Below are positions 46,463-55,075 of a stretch of DNA of 64,000 bases, piece by piece. The stretch comes from Nocardioides sp. Root682 (GTDB lineage: Bacteria > Actinomycetota > Actinomycetes > Propionibacteriales > Nocardioidaceae). The notes under the pieces were generated by a model. It was not told where the DNA came from, searched no databases, and was given only the letters and a program-made list of their open reading frames with translations. Numbering within the stretch: the stretch's first letter is position 1; each line of letters opens with the position of its first letter. The stretch covers positions 1,699,664 to 1,763,663 of the forward strand of contig NZ_LMHJ01000001.1 in assembly GCF_001427795.1 (NCBI RefSeq). The letters run 5' to 3'. The position numbers and the translations under genes were made by a program.

Positions 46463-46947
46463 CAGTTCTCCGGGTGGGTGGCGGGGAGTGCGGCGAGCAC
46501 CTGCTCGCGGCGGGGTGCACCGGCGGCCCGGGTGAGCTCGTTGCCGGCAGCGTCGAGGATCAGGGTGGTCGGCGTACGACGGATGTCGAGTGCCCGGACC
46601 AGTGCGAGATGTTCCTCCGCGTCGATCTCCAGGTGCGCCACGCCGTCGTACCGGTCCGCGACATCGGCAAGGACGACGCGGGTCGTGCGACAGGGGGCGC
46701 AGAACGCGCTGGAGAACTGCACGAGGGTGGCCTGCTGGCCCAGCTCGGCGGTCGGGAGGGCAGCCGTGACCGAGGACCACGCGGTGGCGTCTCGAGACGC
46801 GGCCGGTTCCTCGCCGCTGCTCGACGACCCTGTGGGCTCCCGGTCGTCGAAGCGGTCGTCGAAGCGGCCGTCGACGCGTCGCCGGCGCAGGCCGAAGGCC
46901 ACCGCCACGACGACGGCGACCACGAGGATCAACAGACCGGGGTTCAC
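46462..46947 (-). CDS. Membrane-anchored thioredoxin-family protein
   Basis: 161 aa. An N-terminal membrane helix (LLILVVAVVVAVAFGL) and a short charged linker precede a thioredoxin domain with active site FCAPCRTT and cis-Pro TPTTLI. The linker includes SGEEPAASRDA, possibly a decayed family-A repeat (GTCTCGAGACG at 46791-46801). GTG 46947 has GGAG 7 nt upstream; TTG 46959 is less likely. Followed by DUF4395. Likely reduces sulfur-transfer partners. Confidence 0.87.
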   Translation of the reverse strand: MNPGLLILVVAVVVAVAFGLRRRRVDGRFDDRFDDREPTGSSSSGEEPAASRDATAWSSVTAALPTAELGQQATLVQFSSAFCAPCRTTRVVLADVADRYDGVAHLEIDAEEHLALVRALDIRRTPTTLILDAAGNELTRAAGAPRREQVLAALPATHPEN

Positions 46948-46961
46948 AACAGGCTCCAACG

Positions 46962-46998
46962 CCGACGGCGGCTCCCGGATTCCGGGAGCCGCCGTCGG
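46962..46998 (-). terminator. 18-bp stem between DUF1416 and thioredoxin genes
   Basis: Arms 46962-46979 and 46981-46998 are exact complements around one base. It lies just upstream of the thioredoxin start within the minus-strand sulfur operon, so it could stop most transcripts after DUF1416. It abuts the family-B repeat. Confidence 0.7.
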
Positions 46999-47031
46999 GT
47001 TTCGAGGCTCGCTGACGCTCGCACCTCAACC
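46998..47031. repeat. Dispersed palindromic repeat, family B, copy 2
   Basis: A 34-bp element, the inverse complement of 30111-30143 with a single extra base. It is intergenic, 12 nt from the DUF1416 stop. Confidence 0.75.
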
Positions 47032-47042
47032 ACCGGGTCGAA

Positions 47043-47351
47043 TCAGATGTTGATCTGGACCTCGGCGACCGAACCGGTCGCCGCCCGGACGACCCGGTCG
47101 ACCGGGTCGGCCTTCGGGGCCAGGGTGCGCAGCGTCCACTCGCCGTCGCCGGCGAAGAACCGGAAGTGGCCCGTCGCGGAGGTCGGGACCTCGGCGGTGA
47201 ACTCGCCACTCTTGTCGAGCAGGCGGACGTAGGCACCGGACACCGGGGTGGCCTCGTCGCCCGCGCCGCGCAGGACCTGGCCCTGGATGACGGCCTCCTT
47301 GGCGACGTTCACGCCGTCAAGGGAGAGGCCGCCCACCTTCGCGCCGCACAT
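47043..47351 (-). CDS. DUF1416 family protein (SseC-like)
   Basis: A 102-aa beta-sandwich, carboxypeptidase-regulatory-like protein. MCGAKVGGLSLDGVNV opens the family and GHFRFFAGDGEWTLRTLAP is its core. In mycobacteria the same gene (sseC) follows the thiosulfate sulfurtransferase, as here with a 1-nt overlap. Function is not established; the N-terminal Cys2 may take part in sulfur transfer. Confidence 0.87.
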   Translation of the reverse strand: MCGAKVGGLSLDGVNVAKEAVIQGQVLRGAGDEATPVSGAYVRLLDKSGEFTAEVPTSATGHFRFFAGDGEWTLRTLAPKADPVDRVVRAATGSVAEVQINI

Positions 47352-48199
47352 CAGGCGACACCCGGCTCGTCACCGAGAGCGATCGGAACGCCGACGAGGG
47401 AGCCGTACTCGGTCCACGAGCCGTCGTAGTTCTTGACGTTCTTCTTGCCGAGCAGCTCCTGCAGCACGAACCAGGTCAGCGAGGAGCGCTCACCGATGCG
47501 GCACAGGGCGATGGTGTCGAGCGACTCGTCGAAGCCGACCTCGGCGTAGAGCGCCTGCAGGTCCGCCTCGGACTTGAAGGTGCCGTCGTCGTTGGCGTTC
47601 TTGCTCCAGGGCACGTTCACCGAGGTGGGGACGTGGCCGGCGCGCTGCGACTGCTCCTGCGGGAGGTGGGCCGGCGCGAGGAGGCGGCCGGCGTACTCGT
47701 CGGGGCTGCGCACGTCGACGAGGTTCTGCACGCCGATCGCGGCCACGACCTCGTCACGGAACGCACGGATCGCGGTGTTCTGCTCCTGCGCGACGTAGGT
47801 GGTCGCGGCGCGGGTCGGCAGCTCGTCGGTCAGCTCGCGGCTGTCGAGCTCCCACTTCTTGCGGCCACCGTCCATGAGCTTGACGTCGTTGTGGCCGTAG
47901 AGGGTGAAGTACCAGTACGCGTAGGCAGCGAACCAGTTGTTGTTGCCGCCGTAGAGGATCACCGTGTCGTCGTTGGAGACGCCGCGGGCCGACAGGAGGG
48001 CCTCGAACTGCTCCTTGTTGACGAAGTCGCGACGGACCTGGTCCTGGAGGTCGGTGGTCCAGTCGAGCTTGATCGCGCCGGCGATGTGGCCCTTGTCGTA
48101 GGCGGTGGTGTCCTCGTCGACCTCGATGAGAACGACGTTCGGGGTGTTGAGGTTGTCCTCAACCCACTGGGTGGAGACGAGCGAGTTCTCGCGGCTCAT
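47351..48199 (-). CDS. Thiosulfate sulfurtransferase (rhodanese, CysA2/SseA-like)
   Basis: 282 aa, two rhodanese domains. The N-terminal domain is structural (IEVDEDTTAYDKGHIAGAIKLDW, VILYGGNNNWFAAYAYW). The C-terminal one (LVDVRSPDEYAGRLLAP, GHVPTSVNVPW) has the active loop CRIGERSS with catalytic Cys. ATG 48199 has AGAAGGAA upstream. A cysteine-rich leader peptide lies 195 nt before it, so expression should respond to cysteine supply. First enzyme gene of the operon with DUF1416, thioredoxin and DUF4395. Confidence 0.92.
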   Translation of the reverse strand: MSRENSLVSTQWVEDNLNTPNVVLIEVDEDTTAYDKGHIAGAIKLDWTTDLQDQVRRDFVNKEQFEALLSARGVSNDDTVILYGGNNNWFAAYAYWYFTLYGHNDVKLMDGGRKKWELDSRELTDELPTRAATTYVAQEQNTAIRAFRDEVVAAIGVQNLVDVRSPDEYAGRLLAPAHLPQEQSQRAGHVPTSVNVPWSKNANDDGTFKSEADLQALYAEVGFDESLDTIALCRIGERSSLTWFVLQELLGKKNVKNYDGSWTEYGSLVGVPIALGDEPGVA

Positions 48200-48357
48200 G
48201 GCTGATTCCTTCTGGTGGTTGCGATGTGAGGCGGAAGTGCGAATGACTGGCTGTACGGCGGTACGCCGGGGAGGCGGGGCCCTGGGCAGGACACGCCGGG
48301 GCTGCGTGAGTACGGCGGCGCCCGGCCATGCTCCGTCATCGAAAGGACGGGCGAATG

Positions 48358-48395
48358 GACGGGCCCTGAACGCTCAGGCTCGGAAGGGCCCCGTC
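48358..48395 (-). promoter_or_regulatory. Candidate attenuator hairpin after the leader peptide
   Basis: GACGGGCCC (48358-48366) pairs with GGGCCCCGTC (48386-48395), with one bulged C. The stem starts at the leader's stop codon on the minus strand, so ribosome position on the Cys codons could alter its folding. The remaining 150 nt to the sulfurtransferase start hold no other gene. Confidence 0.4.
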
Positions 48396-48474
48396 AGCAG
48401 GGTCGACACAGTGCCGAGCTGACGCGGCAGTTGTCCACCGCGCGCCGCTTGGTCAGCAGCAGGATTGTCGACAT
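48394..48474 (-). CDS. Cysteine-responsive leader peptide upstream of the sulfurtransferase
   Basis: 26 aa: MSTILLLTKRRAVDNC continuing to a C-terminal CRPC, with Cys at 16, 23 and 26. It matches the small actinobacterial leader peptides upstream of CysA-type sulfurtransferase genes, for which cysteine-dependent attenuation has been described in mycobacteria. There is no ribosome site: TACGCT ends 7 nt before ATG 48474, so the mRNA is leaderless. Low cysteinyl-tRNA would stall the ribosome at the last codons and raise downstream expression (by analogy). Confidence 0.8.
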   Translation of the reverse strand: MSTILLLTKRRAVDNCRVSSALCRPC

Positions 48475-48481
48475 GGAGAGG

Positions 48482-48487
48482 AGCGTA
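48482..48487 (-). promoter_or_regulatory. -10 element for the leader peptide and sulfur operon
   Basis: TACGCT on the minus strand, 7-nt spacer to ATG 48474. Confidence 0.55.
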
Positions 48488-48553
48488 TGCGCATTCCGGT
48501 CACCACCACACGCGACGTCTCTCATCGTGAGATCCGCATCCAGATAGTGAGAT

Positions 48554-50377
48554 TCAGCGGATCCGGCAGGCGGAGTTGACGGTCCCGTTGGAGCTGCCCA
48601 CGAAGGCGCCCGGGGTGACCGCGAGCTCGACGTCACCCTCCTGGTCCGGACCGCTGCGCATCACGAAGTCGAGGCGATGGCGGTCCTGCGGCTCGAGCTC
48701 CACCCCGATCCGCGCGAGCGATCGCCCGGCAAGCTTCTCGATCACCGGATTCACCACCCGTTGTCCGTCGATCGACAACGAGATGATCTCGCCGCCGACG
48801 GGCGACGTCACGTAGACCACCAGCAGCTGGTCTCCCGGCTCGACGCGGACCCCGGGGAAACCCTTGCCCGTGATCGAGGGCGGAAGGTCCTCCGCATCGG
48901 CCGGGGTGTCGCTGTGGAAGCTGATCGAACCGGCCAGGTCCTGGCGGCCGTCGATGCAGGACCGGGGAACCACCTCGGCGTCGTACTTCAGGTAGTACTG
49001 CAGCTTGGTCGGACCACCGTCGTTGATGTAGATGCCCACATGGGGCTGGTCGTCGGCCTCGTCGGAGAACTCACCCGCGATCGTGGTGCCGGCGATCTCG
49101 GACTGGTTCTCGGGCTCGAAGCTGTGCATCCGGATCCGGCCCTCCATCACCCCGGCGACCAGCCCACGGATCGACTCGGCCGTGTCGCCGCGGCCGGCCG
49201 TGAAGGCGTCGAAGACCGCCTCGGAGACGGCCTGCTGGTAGTCGCTGTGGACGTCCCGGTCGTTGGTGATCCGGTAGACCTCGTTCTCCACCGCCCCCAC
49301 GACGCTGTCGGCATCGACCGGTGGGTAGCCGGGCACGGGGACCGGCCCGGTGCCGCGCAGGAGGTAGGACACCGCGACCGGGTCGATGAAGAACATGCCG
49401 TCGAGGCGCCCGCCGATCTCGCGTTCCCAGCGGGCCCGGATGATCTCGGCCGACCGGACGAAGTCAGGGGTCAACGTGGCGTCCACCGCCGCGATGCCCA
49501 GGATCCGACCGAAGATGCGGGTCTCCTCGGGCGTCAGCTTCACGACCGGAGCGAGGTTCTGCCCGATGTCGGCCATGTCGGTCTGTTCGACGATGTCGAC
49601 CTTCCCGTCCTTCATCCGGACCAGCGAGAGGGCACCGGGCAGGCCACCACCGCTGCGCAGCTCGGCGTTGTTCTGCAGCACCATCAGGTAGTAGCGGGCC
49701 CGGTCGGTTCCCATCATTCGCGGGATGATGCGGGCCGCGCGGTACGTCGACCCGAGCGTCGTCTGCGCATCGGTCACCAGGTCCCGCAACTGGTCGTAGC
49801 GTCCCTTGATCGGGCCGAGGAAGTGTCTCGAGTCGACTTCGTCGAGGGCACTGGCCGCGCTGCCGAACGCGGCCTCGCTCTGCTCGGCCGGGGCGACCAT
49901 CCCCTCGATCCGGTCGACCGGGAAGACACCGTCGACGGGCTGGAAGGAGTCCGCCTGCACCAGGTCCGCAGCGTCTGCCACCGGCGGCAGGCCGTCGCGG
50001 CCGATGTCGGCCAGCACCTTCGAGACGACGGAGATGCCCTCTGCGTCGTCGCCGAGAAGGGGCACCAGCTCGAAGGCGGACCAGGTCGGGCCCGACGTGC
50101 GGGACTCGGCGGTCTCGGCGGCGTCCTTGAACCGCTCAGCCGCTTCACGCACACCCTTGGCATCACCGCGGATCGCGGCGGCACGCAGGATCTCCCCCTG
50201 CTGCTCGACCTCGCGCAACTGCTGGGCGGCGGACCAGGCGACCCAGATCGACCAGAGCACGGCGAGGCCCAGCAGCCCGACCCCGATCAGCACCGGCTTG
50301 CGACGGGCGATCTTGCGGATCTTCCTGCGGGCCCGCTGCCAGCGGGTGCCATGACGACGACGGACCTCAGGCGACAC
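48554..50377 (-). CDS. DUF4012 domain-containing membrane protein
   Basis: 607 aa. A basic N-terminus (about 1-27), one membrane helix (about 29-48: VLIGVGLLGLAVLWSIWVAW), then a large extracellular region. DUF4012 is recognisable in YYLMVLQNNAELRSGGGLPGAL and IAAVDATLTPDFVRSAEII, with DGMFFIDPVAVSYLLRGTGPV later. The family sits in exopolysaccharide and envelope loci and may relate to LytR-CpsA-Psr-like glycan attachment, which is unproven. GTG 50377; TAGGCT at 50442-50447 gives a leader holding a 9-codon upstream frame. Divergent from the BY-kinase gene. Confidence 0.83.
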   Translation of the reverse strand: MSPEVRRRHGTRWQRARRKIRKIARRKPVLIGVGLLGLAVLWSIWVAWSAAQQLREVEQQGEILRAAAIRGDAKGVREAAERFKDAAETAESRTSGPTWSAFELVPLLGDDAEGISVVSKVLADIGRDGLPPVADAADLVQADSFQPVDGVFPVDRIEGMVAPAEQSEAAFGSAASALDEVDSRHFLGPIKGRYDQLRDLVTDAQTTLGSTYRAARIIPRMMGTDRARYYLMVLQNNAELRSGGGLPGALSLVRMKDGKVDIVEQTDMADIGQNLAPVVKLTPEETRIFGRILGIAAVDATLTPDFVRSAEIIRARWEREIGGRLDGMFFIDPVAVSYLLRGTGPVPVPGYPPVDADSVVGAVENEVYRITNDRDVHSDYQQAVSEAVFDAFTAGRGDTAESIRGLVAGVMEGRIRMHSFEPENQSEIAGTTIAGEFSDEADDQPHVGIYINDGGPTKLQYYLKYDAEVVPRSCIDGRQDLAGSISFHSDTPADAEDLPPSITGKGFPGVRVEPGDQLLVVYVTSPVGGEIISLSIDGQRVVNPVIEKLAGRSLARIGVELEPQDRHRLDFVMRSGPDQEGDVELAVTPGAFVGSSNGTVNSACRIR

Positions 50378-50522
50378 GACACCGCCGAATCGCCATCTGA
50401 AACCCCTTCGCGCGCACCCCGCATCCGACCGCCGTGCGGCCAGCCTAACCGGACCCGGACACCGTCCACGTAGGATCACGCACGGTGTTGCCAGAGTGCA
50501 TCCTCACAGCAAGGGCGAGGTC

Positions 50523-51932
50523 TTGGATTTCAAGCAGTTTCTGATGGTGTTGCGTCGTCGCTGGATGAGCGTCGTCGCACTCGTTCTCGTGGCCGTGGCC
50601 GCGAGCGCTGCCATCACCTTCACCCGTACCCCCGTCTACGAGTCGAAGTCGCAGGTCTTCCTCACCGTTGACGTTCGCGACACGACCGACGCCTACGCCG
50701 CTCTGCTGTTCGCGTCCAACCGCGCCGCGTCGTACGCCGACCTCGCCTCCAGCACGCAGCTCTCCGAGCGGGTGATCCGCCAGCTCGACCTGCCCGTGAC
50801 CGCGACCGGCCTGGCCTCGCGGATCAGCGCGGAGGTCGTCGAGAGCACCTCGCTCATCCAGATCCGGGTGGTCGACGAGGACCCGCAGGAGGCCCAGAAG
50901 ATCGCGGACGTCACCACGACCGAGTTCACCAAGTACGTCGCCGAGCTGGAGACGCCGGGCGGCGGTTCCGACTCCCAGATCCTCGCGCAGATCACCGACG
51001 AGGCGACCCTCAACACCTCGCAGGTCAGCCCCAACGTCGCGCTGAACCTCGGCGTCGCGTTCCTGATCGGCCTGCTGGTCGGCGTTGCCCTCGCCCTGGC
51101 CCGGGAGATCCTCGACCGCACCATCCGCACGGCCGACCACGTCGCCGAGCTCACCGAGTCGCCGGTCCTGGCCAGCATCGGCTTCGACGGCGACATCAAG
51201 TCCGCGCCGCTGCTGACCGACCTCGGCGGCTTCGCAGCACGCACCGAGGCGTTCCGCCTCCTGCGGACCAACCTGCAGTTCATCGACCTCGACCACCAGC
51301 CGCGTTGCATCGTGATCACCAGCGCCGTGCCCGGCGAGGGCAAGACGATGACGTCGACGAACCTCGCCGTCGCGCTGGCCCAGACCGGCCGCAACACGCT
51401 GATCATCGACGCCGACCTCCGCCGTCCCCGCGTGGCCAGCACGCTCGGGCTCGACCCGGCCATCGGCCTGACGACCGCACTGGTCGGCAAGACCGAGATC
51501 CACGACGCGATCCAGGTCCACGAGGCCAGCGGGCTGCACGTGCTCGCCAGCGGCGCCAAGCCGCCGAACCCGACCGAGATCCTCCAGTCGAAGATCACCC
51601 AGGACCTGATCAAGCGCCTGCGGTCGTCGTACGACATGGTCATCATCGATGCCCCGCCGCTACTGCCCGTGGCCGACGCGTCGGTCCTCGCGAAGCTGGC
51701 CGACGGCGTCATCATCGTCGTGCGCCACGGCCGGACGACCAAGGACCAGGTCAACGAGGCGATCAACCGCCTCGGCCAGGTCGGAGGCCGCCTCTACGGC
51801 GTCGTGGTCAACATGGTCGCCAAGCGTGCGGTCGGCTCGTACTACTACTACTACTACGAGGAGTCGAGCCCGTCCGGACGCCAGGCGACCGGCAAGGCCT
51901 CGTCCTCGTTGAGCGGGCGCCGGAAGGCCTGA
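50523..51932 (+). CDS. Wzz-type chain-length protein / tyrosine autokinase (BY-kinase)
   Basis: 469 aa. The N-terminal Wzz domain (FKQFLMVLRRRW, helix at about 17-36, second helix at about 170-195 VALNLGVAFLIGLLVGVALAL) controls polysaccharide chain length. The cytoplasmic kinase has Walker A TSAVPGEGKTMTSTNLA, Walker A' IIDADLRRPR and Walker B YDMVIIDAPPLL. The tail has six tyrosines in a row (GSYYYYYYEES), the autophosphorylation cluster. TTG 50523 has AAGGG 7 nt upstream and TAGGAT at 50471-50476 fits a leader of about 35 nt; GTG 50496 is the longer alternative. Key enzyme of the surface-glycan locus. Confidence 0.9.
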   Translation: MDFKQFLMVLRRRWMSVVALVLVAVAASAAITFTRTPVYESKSQVFLTVDVRDTTDAYAALLFASNRAASYADLASSTQLSERVIRQLDLPVTATGLASRISAEVVESTSLIQIRVVDEDPQEAQKIADVTTTEFTKYVAELETPGGGSDSQILAQITDEATLNTSQVSPNVALNLGVAFLIGLLVGVALALAREILDRTIRTADHVAELTESPVLASIGFDGDIKSAPLLTDLGGFAARTEAFRLLRTNLQFIDLDHQPRCIVITSAVPGEGKTMTSTNLAVALAQTGRNTLIIDADLRRPRVASTLGLDPAIGLTTALVGKTEIHDAIQVHEASGLHVLASGAKPPNPTEILQSKITQDLIKRLRSSYDMVIIDAPPLLPVADASVLAKLADGVIIVVRHGRTTKDQVNEAINRLGQVGGRLYGVVVNMVAKRAVGSYYYYYYEESSPSGRQATGKASSSLSGRRKA

Positions 51933-52700
51933 TCAGGCCTTCTTGACGAAGATCATCAGCGTCGGCGCCAGTCGCGGCGGGGTGAGCCGGTCCACGAGCT
52001 GCGCGACCCGCCAGGCCGGCGCTGCGTGGCCGAAGTACGTCGGCTCCGAGGCGTGCCCGTAGACGACCAGCTCGTTCGGCTCGGGGAAGAGCCGCGCCAG
52101 GTGCTTGCGGGTGTTCATGCTGTAGCGGACCGGGAAGACGTCCTCGGCCTTGCGCTCCGGCTGGAGCCGCTTCAGCACACGGGTGTGGAGGTCGTTGGGC
52201 ACCGCACGGGCGCCCAGTCCGATCACGCCCCACTTGTTGGGTGTGCGCGCGGCCAGCCAGCCGCCGGGCTTGAGCACCCGGAGCAGCTCCCCCGCCACCC
52301 GCTCCGCGTCCTCTCGGGCGACGTGCTCGAGGACGTGGTCGGCGAGGACCACGTCGAACGACGCGTCCTCGAAGGAGAGGTCGTCGCCCGGTGAGATCAC
52401 CTGGGCGGACGCGAGGGTCGGGTTCTCCAGGACCACGGGGTCGACGTCGACGCCGCAGACCTGGTCCACCCGCTCGTGGAAGGCGCGCAGCCGCTTGTGC
52501 AGGGCCGGCAGCGGCTCGGTCGCCCACAGGCCGCGACCGGCTCCGAAGTCGAGCACCCGGCTGTCGGCCTCGAGCAGTGCGTTCACCCGCGTGTAGAACT
52601 CGATGAATCCGTCGTGGCGCGTGTAACCGCCCGCGCGCACCTCGGGGTAGAGGCGGCTCAGGGTCGCGCCGGGTCGGAAGGTGTCGTCCGGTTCAGTCAT
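51933..52700 (-). CDS. Class I SAM-dependent methyltransferase
   Basis: 255 aa. Motif I VLDFGAGRGLWA, motif II QVCGVDVDP, motif IV FDVVLADHVLEHV and post-motif LLRVLKPGGWLAARTPN are clear. The C-terminal 80 residues resemble proteins that methylate glycans or lipids. ATG 52700 has GAAGG upstream (GTG 52721 is the longer form). The stop abuts the BY-kinase stop with no gap. Target unknown; a sugar hydroxyl is likely from context. Confidence 0.85.
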   Translation of the reverse strand: MTEPDDTFRPGATLSRLYPEVRAGGYTRHDGFIEFYTRVNALLEADSRVLDFGAGRGLWATEPLPALHKRLRAFHERVDQVCGVDVDPVVLENPTLASAQVISPGDDLSFEDASFDVVLADHVLEHVAREDAERVAGELLRVLKPGGWLAARTPNKWGVIGLGARAVPNDLHTRVLKRLQPERKAEDVFPVRYSMNTRKHLARLFPEPNELVVYGHASEPTYFGHAAPAWRVAQLVDRLTPPRLAPTLMIFVKKA

Positions 52701-52781
52701 CTGCTTGCCTTCACTGATCACGGCGCACCACGAGTGCGCATTCGGGTCGAGAATAGGTCGTGCCGGGCATGGGCCGGGCGG

Positions 52782-54035
52782 TCATGCGGTTTCACCGGCC
52801 AACAGTGCGTCCACCGCGGCGAGCACTCGCGCCGGCTGGATCGAGACGTCGTCGAGGACCCCGGCGTTGGGGCCTCTCTGCCCGCTGCCACCGCTGCCAC
52901 CGTCGCCGATGAGGTAGCGGTAGTCCGCACCGACCGCCTGGCAGATCGCCCACAGCCCGAGGTGGACGTAGCTGCCCGCGAACATCTCGATGACCTTCAC
53001 ACCGGGCTCGCTGAAGGTCAGGTTCGTGAGCGCCGCGCCGTGCGGGGAGACGACGATCTCGGCCGCGTGGAAGAGGTCGATCTGCTCCTGCACGGAGTGC
53101 TGCCCGGGATCCACCATCCTGAATCCCCGGCGTTCGAGGTGGGGCCACAGCTCGGCCTCCTCGATGTAGCGCCGGGTGCGCGGGACGTCGCCCCGGGTCA
53201 CGTAGAGGCGCAGGGGCCCCTCGGCGCCGGCGTCCTTGCTCGGCCGAAGTCGAGCGCGCAGCCAGGCCACGGAAGCCGGTGGCGCCTGCAGCGCCCAGTT
53301 GGGATTGCTCGGCACCAGCAGCCGGTCGGCGGAGATCGTCTTGCCGCGCTCGGGCTGGATCAGCGTCCCGGTCACACCGGCCAGCTCGAGGAGCTGGCGC
53401 TGGTAGCGGGTCTTGTGCGGCACGATCACGACATCGGGCCGTTCGCCGGGCAGGCAGTCCTCGAGCACCGCCAGCCGGGCGATCGCGTCGTACAGGAAGT
53501 GGTAGTAGTTCTCGGCCGTGCCCCGCGTGGTCAGGCTCAGCGCGGTGCCGGCGACGTGCTCGACCGGGCCCAGCGTGGGCCGGAGGAAGATCGGGTGCTC
53601 ACGCCAGTCGAAGACACCGAAGTAGGTGCTCGTCTCGTGGTCGAGCACCTTCCCCGGAGTGGTGGTCGCGCCGTAGTCGCCGGTGAGCCGCCCGCCCTTG
53701 ATCTCGAGGGTGAAGGTCGCTGGCACCGTGACGGCCGGCACGTCCGGAGTCGGCTCGGTCGCGGCGTGCACCGCCTCGAACAGCCAATAGTGCGCTGGTT
53801 CACCCGACGTGACCGGACGGACCAGCCGCTCCTCCGGTCGCCCGGGGTGCAGCACGACGGCGCCGGGCTCCCGGGCCGCCGTCTCCGTTGCGTGGTACGT
53901 CGCGCGCCGTGGCACGCCGCGCGCGCCGAGCAGCGGCGAGATCGCGCGGAACAGGTGGCCCAGCAGGCGCGTCGCGACGAGGTGGAGCCGCTTGAACAGC
54001 GGCCACCAGGGCCGCAACCACGAGGGCAGCGTCAC
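52782..54035 (-). CDS. Glycosyltransferase family 61 protein
   Basis: 417 aa. The DUF563/GT61 catalytic section is seen in GTAENYYHFLYDAIARLAVLED, KTRYQRQLLELAG, VTRGDVPRTRRYIEEAELWP and IVVSPHGAALTNLTFSEPGVKVIEMF, the diagnostic SPHGAALTN block. The N-terminal 150 residues are less conserved. A Gly/Ser-rich insertion (DGGSGGSGQ) occurs near the C-terminus. GTG 54035 overlaps the upstream GT2-like gene by 4 nt. Donor and acceptor are unknown. Confidence 0.85.
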   Translation of the reverse strand: MTLPSWLRPWWPLFKRLHLVATRLLGHLFRAISPLLGARGVPRRATYHATETAAREPGAVVLHPGRPEERLVRPVTSGEPAHYWLFEAVHAATEPTPDVPAVTVPATFTLEIKGGRLTGDYGATTTPGKVLDHETSTYFGVFDWREHPIFLRPTLGPVEHVAGTALSLTTRGTAENYYHFLYDAIARLAVLEDCLPGERPDVVIVPHKTRYQRQLLELAGVTGTLIQPERGKTISADRLLVPSNPNWALQAPPASVAWLRARLRPSKDAGAEGPLRLYVTRGDVPRTRRYIEEAELWPHLERRGFRMVDPGQHSVQEQIDLFHAAEIVVSPHGAALTNLTFSEPGVKVIEMFAGSYVHLGLWAICQAVGADYRYLIGDGGSGGSGQRGPNAGVLDDVSIQPARVLAAVDALLAGETA

Positions 54036-55075
54036 CGGGCCACCAGCCGTCGTACGACGGCCCACACCGGCCGGAAGCGCACGATGCGACCGATGATCAC
54101 GCGCATCCACAGTGGCTTGATGATCCGCTTGACCGCCCGCGACAGCCGGCCGTCGATCTGCAGCAGGACCAGCTCGAGCTCGGCCTCCGCCTGCTCGTTG
54201 AGCGCGACCTCTGCCGGATGGACCAGCGGGAAGGTCATGGCACTGGCCGGCATCGGCTCGCGAGCCGTGTGGGTGTGGGTGGCGTCCGGGCCGAATCCGT
54301 CGTTCTCCACCAGGTTCAGCGAGGGGGTGATCGACAGGCCACGCTCCGACATGATCGTCACCCACCAGTGGTGGTCCCAGCCGCGGAGGTCGCCGTTGAC
54401 CTCCCCCGCCACCTGGGTGAAGTGGCGCAGGGCGGCCTCGGTCACCAAGGCGTCCGGATGCGGCAGGACCGGCGTCGGGCGGACCGCGTCAGCAGTGCGG
54501 GGGTCGTGGCCGACCCGCTCCTCCGCTCCCGCGTGGTCGCGCGGGAAGACGGCCCGGTGCGCGTGCCAGCGGTCGGCCCAGGTCGCCCAACCCCAGACGC
54601 TGGCCCACGTGGTGAACGCATAGCTGGCACCACCGAACATCCCGCGGGGGACGCCCTTGTTGTCGCCGGCGACCTGCCACACGACCGGCTGGTCGGCGTA
54701 CCTGTCGAGCAGCTCGACGCAGAAGTCGAAGAACGTCGGGTGAGGGACACAGTCGTCCTCCAGGACGATGGCCCGGTCGACCTGCCCGAACACCCAGTCC
54801 AGGCCGAGCTCGATGTTGGCCTCGAGCCCGAGGTTGCCCTCGGCAAAGCGGGTGTGGACGCGGCCCGGCCACGCCGCCGTGCTCAGCACCTCGCGCACCT
54901 CGGCGCAGCGTGACGCGTCGTCGGGATGGGTCGACCGGGGCCCGTCGACGACGAGGAAGACCTCCTCCGGCTGCGCTGCCAGCACCGCCTCGACGGTGCG
55001 CCGCACCACCGCAGGTCGGTTGAAGGCCACGATCACGACCGGGGTGCCCAGCGTGGTTCTCGACGGTTCAGGCAC
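54032..55075 (-). CDS. GT2-like glycosyltransferase, paralogue 1
   Basis: A 347-aa GT-A fold enzyme. PVVIVAFNRPAVVRRTVEAVL is the nucleotide-binding start, FLVVDGPR and GNLGLEANIELGLDWVF follow, AIVLEDDCVPHPTFF carries the D-D metal site, and TTWASVWGWATWADRW is the family hallmark. The C-terminal 60 residues are basic and helical, probably membrane-associated. Closely related to its neighbour at 55068-56081 over the whole catalytic part, so they arose by tandem duplication. GTG start. Confidence 0.86.
   Translation of the reverse strand: MPEPSRTTLGTPVVIVAFNRPAVVRRTVEAVLAAQPEEVFLVVDGPRSTHPDDASRCAEVREVLSTAAWPGRVHTRFAEGNLGLEANIELGLDWVFGQVDRAIVLEDDCVPHPTFFDFCVELLDRYADQPVVWQVAGDNKGVPRGMFGGASYAFTTWASVWGWATWADRWHAHRAVFPRDHAGAEERVGHDPRTADAVRPTPVLPHPDALVTEAALRHFTQVAGEVNGDLRGWDHHWWVTIMSERGLSITPSLNLVENDGFGPDATHTHTAREPMPASAMTFPLVHPAEVALNEQAEAELELVLLQIDGRLSRAVKRIIKPLWMRVIIGRIVRFRPVWAVVRRLVAR

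Noticed and set aside
46789..46830. Fourth family-A repeat in the thioredoxin linker
   Set aside because: It has GTCTCGAGACG and CTGCTCGAC in the right order but the interior does not match; too decayed to count as a copy.
51841..51858. (TAC)6 tract as a phase-variation repeat
   Set aside because: It encodes the functional tyrosine cluster of the BY-kinase and changes by whole codons, so no frame switching would result.
52784..52797. Third GTTTCACCGG palindrome copy
   Set aside because: Only one half-arm is present and it encodes the last residues of the GT61 protein.
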